Part shown: positions 8,397 through 17,160 of the stretch, piece after piece | How the letters are laid out: each line of letters starts with the position of its first letter | Numbering within the stretch: the first letter of the stretch is position 1 | Program-made: the position numbers and the translations under genes | The notes under the pieces: generated by a model | The model's input: only the letters and a program-made list of their open reading frames with translations | What the model was told of the DNA's origin: nothing | Database searches by the model: none | NCBI GenBank assembly: GCA_937911855.1 | Contig: CALDPK010000162.1 | Coordinates: 1-31,692, forward strand | Reading direction: 5' to 3' | Origin: an uncultured Trueperaceae bacterium | Lineage (GTDB): Bacteria; Deinococcota; Deinococci; Deinococcales; Trueperaceae | DNA length: 31,692 nucleotides

Positions 8397-9695
8397 TCAG
8401 CTGAGCAGAAAATCCTTGAGCGCTGCATCACTGGCCGGAATGTCCGTGACCGCCGTGGGCGAGCTCCTGAGCTGCTCGAGCGGCCCGGCAGTCAGCTCGG
8501 CACCAGGTACAACCTGCCTGACTACTTCAGGGAACTTAGCGGCGTGGGCGGTGGCCAGGATCACGGTCGGTACAGCAGGGTTTGTGGCCCTGTGCCGGTC
8601 CACCGCCTCAAGGCCGACAGCCGTGTGCGGGCAGACGACCAGGCCGTCTTCGGCTGCGCTGCCGGCGATGCGGGCGCGCGTCGCTTCCTCGCTTATTCCG
8701 TAGCCGCTGATCATCCCGTTCACGCGCTCACCCAGTGAGTGAAGGCGTTCGAAGTTGCTGGGGGCACCCACGTCCATTGCGTTGGAGATCGTCTGCCGGG
8801 TGGCCGGGAAATCCCAGGTTTCCGCCTGCCCTGCAAGCCACCTGGGGTACCAGTCGTTGTCGTTGTGCGCCGCCAGGAAGCCGCTGACCGGTGCCCCGGA
8901 AAGCGCGGCATAGACACCCGCCGTCAGGTTGCCCAGGTTGCCGCTCGGCACGCTGAACAGTGGCCGCACCGCCTCCCCGGTCTGCTGCCGCAGCAGCCTT
9001 ATCGCCCACAGGTAATAAAGCTGCTGCGGGAGGAGCCGGCCGATGTTTATCGAATTCGCGCTTGACACTCCGGCCGCCTGCACCTGCTCATCGGCCAGTG
9101 CCGCCTTCGCCATGCGCTGGCAGTCGTCGAACGTACCTTCGACCCTCAGCGCGCGTACCCCGGGGCGCCTCACCGTCAGCTGCAGCTCCTGCAGGGGACT
9201 CACCCGGCCTGCCGGGTAAAGCAGGACGACGTCCGTGTTCGGCAGGCCGGCGAAACCGTCCGCGACTGCACTGCCCGTATCACCCGAGGTGGCCACCACG
9301 ATGGTCAGCCTGCGGCCCGCCCGTTCCAGCAGGGCGTCCATGACGCGGGCCATGAAACGCGCCCCGAAGTCCTTGAACGCCAGCGTCGGACCGTGATGCA
9401 GTTCCAGAAGCCAGCGTCCGCCTGACAGCGGGGTCAGCGGCACGGGGAAATCGAACGCGTTGTGAACCAGCTGTTCGAAGCGGTCACCGCCCAGTTCCAG
9501 GTCACCAAGCCAGTTGGCAAGGACCAGGTGCCCGAGTTCCGGGAAAGATGTCACCTCTGACCAGCCTGCCGGCAGTGCCGGAATCAGGACCGGTTCGTAC
9601 AGGCCGCCGTCAGGCGCAAGGCCGCGGAAGAGCGCCTCGGTGAAGGTGACGCCCCGTCCCGAGCTGTCGCGCGTACTCCTGAACAGCGTGCTCAT
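8397..9695 (-). CDS. thrC: Threonine synthase
   Basis: PLP enzyme that converts O-phosphohomoserine to threonine, the last step of the pathway. The 432-aa length and N-terminus (TEALFRGLAPDGGLYEP) match the long E. coli/yeast-type ThrC. The PLP lysine is K108 in HGPTLAFKDFGARFM, and the phosphate-binding loop is VATSGDTGSAV. It follows hom directly, with an ATGA overlap at 9692-9695, forming a two-gene threonine operon. It converges on the S41-like gene with only 3 bases between stops and no hairpin terminator visible. thrB (homoserine kinase) is not in the window. Confidence 0.96.
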   Translation of the reverse strand: MSTLFRSTRDSSGRGVTFTEALFRGLAPDGGLYEPVLIPALPAGWSEVTSFPELGHLVLANWLGDLELGGDRFEQLVHNAFDFPVPLTPLSGGRWLLELHHGPTLAFKDFGARFMARVMDALLERAGRRLTIVVATSGDTGSAVADGFAGLPNTDVVLLYPAGRVSPLQELQLTVRRPGVRALRVEGTFDDCQRMAKAALADEQVQAAGVSSANSINIGRLLPQQLYYLWAIRLLRQQTGEAVRPLFSVPSGNLGNLTAGVYAALSGAPVSGFLAAHNDNDWYPRWLAGQAETWDFPATRQTISNAMDVGAPSNFERLHSLGERVNGMISGYGISEEATRARIAGSAAEDGLVVCPHTAVGLEAVDRHRATNPAVPTVILATAHAAKFPEVVRQVVPGAELTAGPLEQLRSSPTAVTDIPASDAALKDFLLS

Positions 9696-10717
9696 GCCTG
9701 CCTGAGCTCGCCGTGCAGTTGCCCGCTGCGGTCCGCGGGGAGCGGCCGGGCACGCTCGAGCGGCGCGGGGCCGGGCCGGCCGGCAGCTGCCTCAAGCAGG
9801 TCAGCAAGCACAGCACTCGCGGTGGCGTCGCCACCTGCGCCGGGACCCGAGATGAAGATCTTCCCGGACTGGCGACCTTCGAACACCATGCCGTTCAGGC
9901 CGGCGCTCAGATCAGCCAGGCTGTGACCCGCAGGCAGGTAGACCGGCCGGACACTGGCCTGCCAGCTGGTGTCACCCGGGGTGATGCTGGCCAGCAGCGC
10001 GACCCTGCCGCCGTCCTCCATGGCTTCCTTGACCATGTTGGGCGTCAGCTCGCTGATTCCGCTGGTGGCGCTCAGCACCTGCTGCCAGTCGAGGCCCGGG
10101 TCGAAAGCCAGGCGGGCCATGATGCTCAGCTTGTGGGCCGCGTCGATGCCGCCGATGTCAAGCGTGGGGTCGGCTTCGGCGTAGCCTGACTCCTGCGCTT
10201 CGCGCAGTGCGGAAGCGAAATCAAGACCGTCCTCGAGCCTGCCGATTATGTAACTGCAGGTGCCGTTGAGCACCGCCTCGAGCCTGAGCGGTTCGCTGCC
10301 GCGCAGCACGCTTACGAGCGGGGCTATCGCAGGGGTGCCAGCCATGACGGACGCTTCGAAGAACAGCAGGCCGCGCCGCATGAACGGCACGAACTCGGAC
10401 CAGTGCTCCGCCAGGGCAGCCTTGTTGCCGGTTACGACGGGCTTGCCGGCCTCGAGCGCCTGCAGCATCAGCTCGAGCGCCAGGCCGGTGCCGCCCAGAA
10501 GTTCCACCACGATGTCGGCACCGTCGAGTGCTGCCTGCGGATCGCCGGTCAGTACGCCGGCGGGCAGCTCGACAGCCCGTTTCAGTGAGGTGTCCCTTAC
10601 GAGCACGGCGGATACCTGGAATTCAGGCATGCTGGCCAGGCGGCTGAGCAGTGCACCGCCGACGGTGCCTGCTCCCAGGACGGCGACTCTCTTGACCGGG
10701 TGTGCGCTGGTCGTCAT
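9692..10717 (-). CDS. hom: Homoserine dehydrogenase
   Basis: NAD(P)H-dependent reduction of aspartate semialdehyde to homoserine, the branch point to threonine and methionine. The protein has the Rossmann start VAVLGAGTVGG, the GNKAAL block, AVLNGTCSYII and the catalytic region SGYAEADPTLDIGGIDAAHKL with its conserved Asp and Lys. At 341 aa it ends after the catalytic domain and lacks the C-terminal ACT domain, so the usual threonine feedback site is absent (short form, as in Thermus). The ATG at 10717 was chosen because the Rossmann motif begins 12 residues later; the frame upstream is open but not protein-like. It is translationally coupled to thrC. Confidence 0.95.
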   Translation of the reverse strand: MTTSAHPVKRVAVLGAGTVGGALLSRLASMPEFQVSAVLVRDTSLKRAVELPAGVLTGDPQAALDGADIVVELLGGTGLALELMLQALEAGKPVVTGNKAALAEHWSEFVPFMRRGLLFFEASVMAGTPAIAPLVSVLRGSEPLRLEAVLNGTCSYIIGRLEDGLDFASALREAQESGYAEADPTLDIGGIDAAHKLSIMARLAFDPGLDWQQVLSATSGISELTPNMVKEAMEDGGRVALLASITPGDTSWQASVRPVYLPAGHSLADLSAGLNGMVFEGRQSGKIFISGPGAGGDATASAVLADLLEAAAGRPGPAPLERARPLPADRSGQLHGELRQA

Positions 10718-10724
10718 GCGCGAG

Positions 10725-10730
10725 AGGATA
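10725..10730 (-). promoter_or_regulatory. -10 box for hom-thrC, apparently leaderless
   Basis: TATCCT on the minus strand ends 7 nt before the hom ATG, so transcription would begin at or next to the A of the start codon. There is no ribosome binding site before the ATG. No good -35 is present. The same box and spacing precede the DUF423 gene at 27711. Confidence 0.45.
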
Positions 10731-10747
10731 ACACGCACCTGTACTGT

Positions 10748-10753
10748 TATGAT
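10748..10753 (+). promoter_or_regulatory. -10 box for ychF
   Basis: TATGAT (one mismatch to consensus) lies 22 nt before the ychF ATG. A start near 10760 would leave a very short leader with the GGAGGAG ribosome binding site at 10762-10768. It shares a 58-base divergent gap with the hom promoter. No clear -35. Confidence 0.45.
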
Positions 10754-10775
10754 CCCTCTCCGGAGGAGCTGCTGA

Positions 10776-11867
10776 ATGCTCGGAATCGGAATCGTGGGGC
10801 TGCCCAACGTCGGCAAAAGTACCCTTTTCAATGCAATTACCAAAGCTGGTGCACTTGCCGCCAACTACCCTTTCGCCACCATCAGTCCCAACGTGGGTGT
10901 CGTGGCAGTTCCGGACGAGCGCCTGGAGGCGCTCAAGGTCCTTTACACGAAGGACGGGCGCATCCCGCCAGTGGTACCGACCAGCGTCGAGTTCGTCGAC
11001 ATCGCCGGTCTGGTGAAGGGCGCACACGAAGGTGAAGGGCTGGGCAACCAGTTCCTGGCGAACATCCGCGAAGTCGCGGTCATCGCGCACGTCGTGCGCT
11101 GCTTCGAAGATCCGGACGTAGTGCACGTATCGGGCCGCATCGATCCGCTCGCGGACATAGAGACCATCGATACGGAACTGGCACTGTCCGACATCGCCAC
11201 CCTGGAACGCCGCCAGGAGCGCCTGAGGCGCAGCGCCAAGTCCAACAAGGACGACGCCGTCCTGTATGAACTGGCCGGCCAGCTTCTTGAACATCTTGGC
11301 AACGGGCTCCCTGCCCGCAGCGCAGACTTCGAGGTTCCCGATGACTTCGGACTGCTGACTGCCAAGCCGGTGATCTACGTGTGCAACGTGGCTGAAGATG
11401 ACCTGGTCAGTCAGGCCGACAACGACATGGTCAACGCGGTCAGGGCCCACGCAGCGGAGCGCGGCTCTGAAGTGGTGGTCATCTCGGCCCGCATCGAACA
11501 GGAGCTCTCGGAACTGCCGGAGGAAGAAACGCTGGAGTTCCTGGCTGAGCTCGGCCTGCAGGAATCCGGCCTGGAGCGGCTGATCCGCAAGGGTTACGAG
11601 ACGCTCGGACTCATCACCTACCTGACCTCGGGCGAGAAGGAAGTGCGGGCCTGGACCGTGCGGCGCGGCACCAAGGCACCGCAGGCTGCCGGCGTCATCC
11701 ACACGGACTTCGAGCGCGGCTTCATCCGGGCCGAAGTCATCGCCTGGGACCGGCTGGTCGAAGCAGGCAACCTGGCGAACGCCCGCAGCAAGGGCTGGCT
11801 GCGCACGGAAGGCAAGGAGTACGTCGTCCAGGACGGCGACGTCATCCACTTCCTGTTCAACGTCTGA
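10776..11867 (+). CDS. ychF: YchF/OLA1 family ribosome-associated ATPase
   Basis: A P-loop NTPase of the Obg/HflX group that binds ribosomes and, unlike its relatives, prefers ATP. The 363-aa length is exactly family-like. G1 is GLPNVGKST (8-16), G3 lies in DIAGLVKGAHEGEGLGNQFL, and the G4 position reads NVAED, the altered motif linked to ATP rather than GTP use. A coiled-coil region follows, and a C-terminal TGS domain (RAWTVRRGTKAPQAAGVIH to the end). The ATG at 10776 follows GGAGGAG. Roles suggested for the family include translation control and the oxidative stress response. Confidence 0.97.
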   Translation: MLGIGIVGLPNVGKSTLFNAITKAGALAANYPFATISPNVGVVAVPDERLEALKVLYTKDGRIPPVVPTSVEFVDIAGLVKGAHEGEGLGNQFLANIREVAVIAHVVRCFEDPDVVHVSGRIDPLADIETIDTELALSDIATLERRQERLRRSAKSNKDDAVLYELAGQLLEHLGNGLPARSADFEVPDDFGLLTAKPVIYVCNVAEDDLVSQADNDMVNAVRAHAAERGSEVVVISARIEQELSELPEEETLEFLAELGLQESGLERLIRKGYETLGLITYLTSGEKEVRAWTVRRGTKAPQAAGVIHTDFERGFIRAEVIAWDRLVEAGNLANARSKGWLRTEGKEYVVQDGDVIHFLFNV

Positions 11868-11885
11868 TCACTGCACGCATACAGA

Positions 11886-11915
11886 AGTGGCCGCCCCTTG
11901 ATCGGGGCGGCCACT
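11886..11915. terminator. Bidirectional hairpin terminator between ychF and bamA
   Basis: A perfect 12-bp stem (AGTGGCCGCCCC, 11886-11897, with 11904-11915) and a 6-base loop, in the 74-base gap between the convergent ychF and bamA stops. No U-run follows on either strand, so termination may need a factor, but the position and strength make a shared terminator the natural reading. Confidence 0.75.
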
Positions 11916-11941
11916 GTCATGTCAGCAACTTATACGGAACG

Positions 11942-14566
11942 TCAGTAGACGCCGCCCACGCGGAAGCGGAACTCGCCGGTCGGGTTGCGCTCGCTGAACG
12001 CGTAGTCGAAGCGCAGGGCCGGCAGCAGCACGCCGCCGAAGCCCAGGTTCACCTGCACGCCGACGCCGGCACTGGCGAACAGCGGCGCCCCGTACTCCGC
12101 GAAGCCGGTCGTGGATGACGCCCAGCCGAGGTCGGCGAACAGGATGCCGATGACGGTCTGGGTGGCCACGGTCTGCAGGCCGAAGTCGTAACGGTACTCG
12201 AGCGACGAGGTGGCGTACGTGCGGGACAGGCCGAAGTCAGCTGACTGGTAACCGCGGATCGCGCTTGACAGGTTGTTCGTCTTGCCGACGGTGAAGCGTC
12301 GGGCAACCGGGTACATGTCGCCGAACTGGTGACCGAAGTTCACGCGGAACGCCATCACGTGGTTGTCGTTCAGGCCCGTCAGGACCCGGTTGAGCTGCAG
12401 GTACGCGCGCATGCCGACTTCGAACTGCTGGTAACGGTAGCCGGTCTGCTCACCGGTGTCAGGGTGGGCGAAGTCGTTGCCGAAGCCGAAGCCGATCAGC
12501 GTGTTGGCGTACAGGCCGCGCCTGGGGAACTCGGCGCTGTCACGCGAGTCGTATACCAGGCCGACGCTGAAGAACGAGTTCAGGCCGCCCTGGGGCAGGT
12601 ACTGGCTGGCTTCGTCGAACGGCAGGGCGCAGCGGGTCGGGTTGACGATCGAACCGTCCGCGTCGAACTGGCATTCTGCTGACGGCGGCTGCTGTATGTA
12701 GGCGGTGCTGGCGACGCGCGCGTTCAGGCCCAGGGCGGTGTTGGTGAACACCGGCCGGCCGGCCGAGAAGTTGAAGCCGGTTTCGCGGGTGGTGAACTGG
12801 CCGACTGGCACCTGCTCATCCGTCCCGGGGTACGGGGCGGTCAGCGCTGCGCCCGCTGACATGGGTTGGTTCGGGGTCGGCAGCGTGAACACGGTCAGGC
12901 TCAGGTTGGTGGGCACCTCCTGGAAGTCCAGGAAGTCGATGTACAGCCACGGGATGCTGTAACGCACGGACCCGCCGAGCAGCAGGCCTATCGATGAGGT
13001 CTGGCCGGTGACTTCCACGCCGATGTTGTGGGCGCGTCCCCACAGGTTCAGCTGCGAGTAGCTGAGTGACAGCGAGAAACCGGAGTCGGTGGAGTACTGC
13101 GCGCTGGGTGTGAACACGCCCGTGCCGGTTTCACCCACCACGACGTTCACGATCGCCTCGTCAGGCTCTTCGCTTGCCAGCAGGACGATGTTCATCGGTT
13201 CCACGACGCCAAGCTGCTGGATCTGGCCCAGGGACCGGCGCAGGTCGTTCTGGTTGAGCACCTGGCCGACTGCGGGCAGGTAGCGGCTGACCACGAAGTC
13301 CTGGGTCCTGCCGCGTTCGCCTTCCCAGGTGACCTGGTGGCCGGCTACGCGCACTTCGTGGATGCGCTGCACGTACGTGCCGTCAAGCCAGTTGAAGTCG
13401 GGTTCGGTCATGAGCAGCCAGCCCTCATCGAGGTAGTACTCGGCGATCCTGTCGAAATCCTCGCGGGCGAGCGTTGAGGTGAACGTCTCTCCCACCTGCA
13501 GGTTCAGCAGGGGCAGCAGTTCCTCGGTCGGGACGACGGTGTTGCCGGTTATCTGTACTTCGGTGATCACGCCTGCAGTTTCGGGCGGGCCTTCGACGAG
13601 CGCTACGCGCACGCCGCCCACGCCGATGGCCTGCGTCTCGAGGCGCAGGTCGGTGTTGCGTCCTGCAGCTATCCGCCGCACGTCCTCGAGCAGCACGTCG
13701 TAGTTGAACAGGTCACCTATGCCCAGGCTGAGTTCAGCGGGTTCAACGTCGGTGAGCGCGCTCGTATCGATGGCAGTGATGCGGCGTTCGCTTACGATGA
13801 CGTCAAGGGTGCCGCCGGACAGCGAGCTGCGGCTTAAGTCGACACCGCTCAGCCGGTAACCTTCGGCCCGGTAAGCCTCTTCAACAGCTGCCACCGCGGT
13901 GCGGTACAGGGTTATGTCGAACTCGCCGACTGTCGTCAGCGGCCGGAAGAAACCTGCGATGGTTTCCTGGTCGAGGGTTTCCACGCCGGTCACTGACACG
14001 GTATCGACGGCCGGGTTCTCCTCGACGATGTAGTTGACTACCACCCGTTCCGTGCCGTCTTCAGCTACGACGGGGTACGGCTCCAGGGTGACGGCCACGG
14101 CGAACGGGAAGCCCTGTTGCCGGTAGACGGCCTGGATGGTCGCGATCCCCTCGTGGGCACGGGTCGTGTTGAGTACCCGGCCGGCTGACAGGATGTTCTC
14201 CTGCTCGACCGTGGCCCGCAGCTGCTCGGGCTGGACGACCGTGACCCCTTCGAAGGTGATCCGGTCGATCTGTGGATTCTCCCGTACCGTTACGGCCAGC
14301 ACCGGCCGGCCGGCCCGGGATTCCAGGTTGATGCTCACGGCTGCGAACGAGCCAAGGGCGTAAACCCGGTTGCGTTCGGCTTCAAGGTCGATGTCCCCCA
14401 CGCGCGTGCCGGCGCGCGAGGCCAGGACCACACGGACGATATCAGCGAAGGTAGTCGTGCCTTCCACCACCACGGAATCCAGGCGGGCGTCAGCGTCCAC
14501 CTGGGCCGAGCCGAGGCCGAAAGACATGAGTAAAACGAGGGCGAGGATCAGCTTCTTCAGGCGCAT
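11942..14566 (-). CDS. bamA: BamA/Omp85 outer-membrane protein assembly factor with six POTRA domains
   Basis: An 874-aa Omp85 protein that folds beta-barrel proteins into the outer membrane. It has a signal peptide (residues 1-21, ending GLGSA). By eye I count six POTRA repeats (about 28-98, 99-184, 185-260, 261-330, 331-401 and 402-479), each with a strand-helix-helix-strand pattern, whereas E. coli BamA has five. A beta-barrel of about 390 residues follows with the IRGY motif of the lid loop, ending in an aromatic-rich strand (FRFRVGGVY) like a beta-signal. Two barrel-loop cysteines (AEC...RCAL) could form a disulfide. The gene stands alone, divergent from punA; a -10-like TAGACT lies 5 nt before its ATG on the minus strand. 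It shows the cell has an outer membrane. Confidence 0.95.
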   Translation of the reverse strand: MRLKKLILALVLLMSFGLGSAQVDADARLDSVVVEGTTTFADIVRVVLASRAGTRVGDIDLEAERNRVYALGSFAAVSINLESRAGRPVLAVTVRENPQIDRITFEGVTVVQPEQLRATVEQENILSAGRVLNTTRAHEGIATIQAVYRQQGFPFAVAVTLEPYPVVAEDGTERVVVNYIVEENPAVDTVSVTGVETLDQETIAGFFRPLTTVGEFDITLYRTAVAAVEEAYRAEGYRLSGVDLSRSSLSGGTLDVIVSERRITAIDTSALTDVEPAELSLGIGDLFNYDVLLEDVRRIAAGRNTDLRLETQAIGVGGVRVALVEGPPETAGVITEVQITGNTVVPTEELLPLLNLQVGETFTSTLAREDFDRIAEYYLDEGWLLMTEPDFNWLDGTYVQRIHEVRVAGHQVTWEGERGRTQDFVVSRYLPAVGQVLNQNDLRRSLGQIQQLGVVEPMNIVLLASEEPDEAIVNVVVGETGTGVFTPSAQYSTDSGFSLSLSYSQLNLWGRAHNIGVEVTGQTSSIGLLLGGSVRYSIPWLYIDFLDFQEVPTNLSLTVFTLPTPNQPMSAGAALTAPYPGTDEQVPVGQFTTRETGFNFSAGRPVFTNTALGLNARVASTAYIQQPPSAECQFDADGSIVNPTRCALPFDEASQYLPQGGLNSFFSVGLVYDSRDSAEFPRRGLYANTLIGFGFGNDFAHPDTGEQTGYRYQQFEVGMRAYLQLNRVLTGLNDNHVMAFRVNFGHQFGDMYPVARRFTVGKTNNLSSAIRGYQSADFGLSRTYATSSLEYRYDFGLQTVATQTVIGILFADLGWASSTTGFAEYGAPLFASAGVGVQVNLGFGGVLLPALRFDYAFSERNPTGEFRFRVGGVY

Positions 14567-14601
14567 GACGCAGTCTAACAGGGGTCTTGTGAGAACGTGA
14601 G

Positions 14602-14632
14602 TTGAGAATCAGCCCCTGAATGGCCTTAAAAT
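14602..14632 (+). promoter_or_regulatory. Promoter of punA, leaderless
   Basis: TTGAGA (14602-14607) and TAAAAT (14627-14632) with a 19-base spacer. The -10 ends 6 nt before the punA ATG, so the transcript should begin at the start codon. This is one of the few leaderless candidates here with a recognisable -35. Confidence 0.6.
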
Positions 14633-14638
14633 CAGGGC

Positions 14639-15466
14639 ATGACAGCTTCCGTGCAGAACATCACTGACAGCGTGCAGACGGCACTGCGTTCGGTTCGCAG
14701 CGTTACCGGCTTCGAACCCGAACTCGCCCTCATCCTGGGTTCCGGGCTCGGGCCGCTGGCCGATGACATCGAAACGGCAGCCGTCATCCCCTACGGGGAC
14801 CTGCCCGGTTTCGCACCAAGCACCGCGCCCGGCCACGCCGGCGAACTGCACCTGGGCACCCTGGCTGGCCGCAGGGTGGTGGCGATGAAAGGACGCATGC
14901 ATTACTACGACGGGTTCAGTGCAGCGGAAAGCGCCTTTCCCGTGCGGGTCCTGCATGCGCTGGGTGCCAGGAGCCTGCTGGTCTCGAACGCGTGTGGCGG
15001 ACTGAACCCGCACTGGAACGCCGGTGACCTCATGCTGCAGCTCGATTTCATCAACTTCATGGGCGACAACCCGCTCATGGGCCCCGCAACCGGCGGTGAA
15101 CGCTTCCCGGTCATGTACGACTGTTACGACCCGGAATACCTGGAGGTAGCCCGGTCCGCTGCCCGCAGCCTGGACATGCCGCTTCGCGAGGGCGTTTACC
15201 TGGCCATATCCGGCCCCACCTACAGCACCCGGGCCGAAGGCCGGATGTTCCGCAACCTGGGAGCCGATGCCATCGGGATGTCGACCGTGTTCGAGGTGAT
15301 GATGGCAAGGCAGCTGGGCATGCGCGTCCTCGGACTGTCCTGCGTTACCGACATGGCAGTGCCCGATGGCGCTGGCCACGCGACCGGTGACGAAGTCGTG
15401 CAGATGGCCGAGCGGTCAGGAGCGGCATTCAGGCAGCTTGTCAGCGCCTGTCTGCCGGCGCTGTGA
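14639..15466 (+). CDS. punA: Trimeric purine nucleoside phosphorylase, predicted adenosine-type
   Basis: Phosphorolysis of purine nucleosides to base and ribose-1-phosphate in salvage. The 275-aa protein fits the trimeric PNP/MTAP family: LGSGLGPL phosphate loop (33-40), GRMHYYDG (85-92), NACGGLN (117-123), GPTYSTRAE (192-200) and GMSTV (213-217). The purine-recognition residues are unusual. The glutamate of GPxxET is Ser196, and the asparagine that selects 6-oxopurines in human PNP (N243) is Asp238 (CVTDMA). Ser plus Asp at these places resembles MTA phosphorylase and suggests a preference for adenosine-type substrates. First gene of a run with divIVA, recF and the DciA-like gene. Confidence 0.93.
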   Translation: MTASVQNITDSVQTALRSVRSVTGFEPELALILGSGLGPLADDIETAAVIPYGDLPGFAPSTAPGHAGELHLGTLAGRRVVAMKGRMHYYDGFSAAESAFPVRVLHALGARSLLVSNACGGLNPHWNAGDLMLQLDFINFMGDNPLMGPATGGERFPVMYDCYDPEYLEVARSAARSLDMPLREGVYLAISGPTYSTRAEGRMFRNLGADAIGMSTVFEVMMARQLGMRVLGLSCVTDMAVPDGAGHATGDEVVQMAERSGAAFRQLVSACLPAL

Positions 15467-15486
15467 GCGTGAGCGCCAAACAGTGG

Positions 15487-15492
15487 TAAAAT
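15487..15492 (+). promoter_or_regulatory. -10 box for divIVA, leaderless
   Basis: TAAAAT ends 7 nt before the divIVA ATG, with no ribosome binding site between. This suggests divIVA has its own leaderless transcript in addition to any read-through from punA. No clear -35. Confidence 0.5.
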
Positions 15493-15499
15493 CGCGTCA

Positions 15500-16084
15500 A
15501 TGAAACTCAGCCCCCTTGATATCCAGCACATGGAGTTCCCCACCGGGATGGGCGGCTATTCCAAGCGCCAGGTCCGGGAGTTCCTCGTGCAGGTTGCCGA
15601 GGAGCTCGAGAACGTCCTGCGTGAGAACCAGCAGCTGAAAGACGACATGAAGCGCCAGCAGACCCAGATCGATGACCTGCAGGGTTCCGAGGCTGAACTG
15701 AAACGCGTCGTGATCGCTGCCGAACGGATCGCAAACGAGATCCGCGAGAACTCGAAGCGGGAAGCTGACCTTATCGTCAAGGAAGCGGAACAGAAGCGCA
15801 GTGAGATCCTTGGCGATGCTGATTCGCGCCGCGAACGCATGGTGAACGAGGCCGAGCAGAAGCGCGCAGAAGTCATCAGCGAAACCGAGAGCCGCATCCG
15901 CGAGGCCCGCAACGAGCTGTTGCGGCTGGAGCGCGAGCAGCGGCTGTTCCGGGAACAGTTCCGCGCCCTGCTTCAGGCTTTCGCCCGCAACCTGGAAGCA
16001 GCACCCCTGGCCGGTGGCCGGGAAGCCCGCAGCCGCGAGGCAGTCCAGACACCGACCCCCAAGGGCACCCCTGACGCAGGCTGA
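15500..16084 (+). CDS. divIVA: DivIVA-family cell division/polarity protein
   Basis: A 194-aa coiled-coil protein that gathers at curved membrane (septum, poles) and positions division or growth machinery. The N-terminal domain aligns without gaps to B. subtilis DivIVA (LSPLDIQHMEF...GGYSKRQVREFL). At the membrane-inserting tip the Phe17-Arg18 pair is Met17-Gly18. A long coiled coil runs from about residue 28 to 160 and includes a duplicated EAEQKR segment (95-100 and 117-122). The last 35 residues are Pro/Gly-rich and probably disordered. It lies between punA and recF, 8 bases before recF. Confidence 0.93.
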   Translation: MKLSPLDIQHMEFPTGMGGYSKRQVREFLVQVAEELENVLRENQQLKDDMKRQQTQIDDLQGSEAELKRVVIAAERIANEIRENSKREADLIVKEAEQKRSEILGDADSRRERMVNEAEQKRAEVISETESRIREARNELLRLEREQRLFREQFRALLQAFARNLEAAPLAGGREARSREAVQTPTPKGTPDAG

Positions 16085-16092
16085 TCAGCGGC

Positions 16093-17160
16093 GTGCTGCT
16101 CCACCTGCTTACCCAGCTGAACTTCCGCAACCTGCAGAGTCCGCGCCTTCACCTTGATCCCGGCCTGACCGTGATAACCGGCGCCAACGGTGCTGGCAAG
16201 TCGAACCTGCTTTCTGCCTGTTACCTGAGCATGACCGGGGTGCTTCCGTTCGGCCGCATCGCCGACGCCGTTACGGTCGGCCACGAACAGGCGTTCGTGT
16301 CGGCCCGTTTCAGCCACGCTGACGGCGAGAGCCTCGTGGAGGTCGGCCTGGCTCCCGGCCGCAAACTCATCCGCCTCGACGGCAACGCGGTAAGGACCGA
16401 GCAGCTGGCGGCAGTGGCCGCAGCGGTGTTGATCACGCCCGAGGACGCCCAGCTCGTGCACGGCCCGCCGGCTGGGCGGCGCGGCTGGCTGGATTCACTG
16501 CTGGGGCGCATGTCACAGCGTTACGCTCGCATCCACGCGGAATACGTGCGGGTGCTCACCCAGCGGAACGCGCTGCTGCGCTCGGGTTACGGCGACAGCA
16601 GCCTTGAGGTGTGGAGTGACCGGTTCGTGGTTCTTGGCTCCGAACTGGAGCAGCTGAGGACCAGGGCGATGACCCGCATCAGCGAACTGGCAGCCGGCGC
16701 GTACTTCGACATAACCGAAGGCGGGGCGAGCCCTGGCCGGCGTGAGCTGACCCTGCAGCTGGCCAGCCAGGACCGGGCGCCGCTCTTTGAAGCACTGCCC
16801 GCCAGCCAGGCGGAGGAGCAGGCCCGGGGTGTCACGGTCGTGGGACCGCACCGGGACGACCTGATCCTGGAACTCGGCGGGCTGAGCGTGCAGGCGTACG
16901 GATCACGGGGCGAGGCGCGGACCGTCGCCCTGGCGCTCAAAGTCGCGGAATTCCGGCTGCTGGCAGAACGACACAGGGAGGAACCACTCCTGCTGATCGA
17001 CGACTTCAGTGCCGAACTCGACGAGGACCGGCGCGGCTTCCTGCTCGGCCTGGCAAGCTCCGTGCCGCAGGTGCTGGCCACGTCCACCGATCCGCCCGAC
17101 CTGCCGTTCGAGGCAACACACATCACGATCACAGCGGGTACCCTCAGGCATGCCGGCTGA
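16093..17160 (+). CDS. recF: RecF DNA replication/repair SMC-like ATPase
   Basis: RecF helps load RecA at gaps with RecO and RecR. The 355-aa product has the N-terminal strand block (LTQLNFRNLQSPRL), Walker A GANGAGKSN (30-38), the GPHRDDL block, the ABC-type signature SRGEARTVALAL, and Walker B LLLIDDFSAELD. The start is GTG at 16093, 8 bases after divIVA; there is no ATG close to the family's start. The 3' end overlaps the DciA-like gene by 11 bases. recF is not next to dnaA, dnaN or gyrB in this window, unlike the classic origin cluster. Confidence 0.95.
   Translation: MLLHLLTQLNFRNLQSPRLHLDPGLTVITGANGAGKSNLLSACYLSMTGVLPFGRIADAVTVGHEQAFVSARFSHADGESLVEVGLAPGRKLIRLDGNAVRTEQLAAVAAAVLITPEDAQLVHGPPAGRRGWLDSLLGRMSQRYARIHAEYVRVLTQRNALLRSGYGDSSLEVWSDRFVVLGSELEQLRTRAMTRISELAAGAYFDITEGGASPGRRELTLQLASQDRAPLFEALPASQAEEQARGVTVVGPHRDDLILELGGLSVQAYGSRGEARTVALALKVAEFRLLAERHREEPLLLIDDFSAELDEDRRGFLLGLASSVPQVLATSTDPPDLPFEATHITITAGTLRHAG

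Noticed and set aside
10623..11849. 408-codon open frame antisense to ychF
   Set aside because: Complement of a fully conserved ychF frame; composition is that of a shadow frame.
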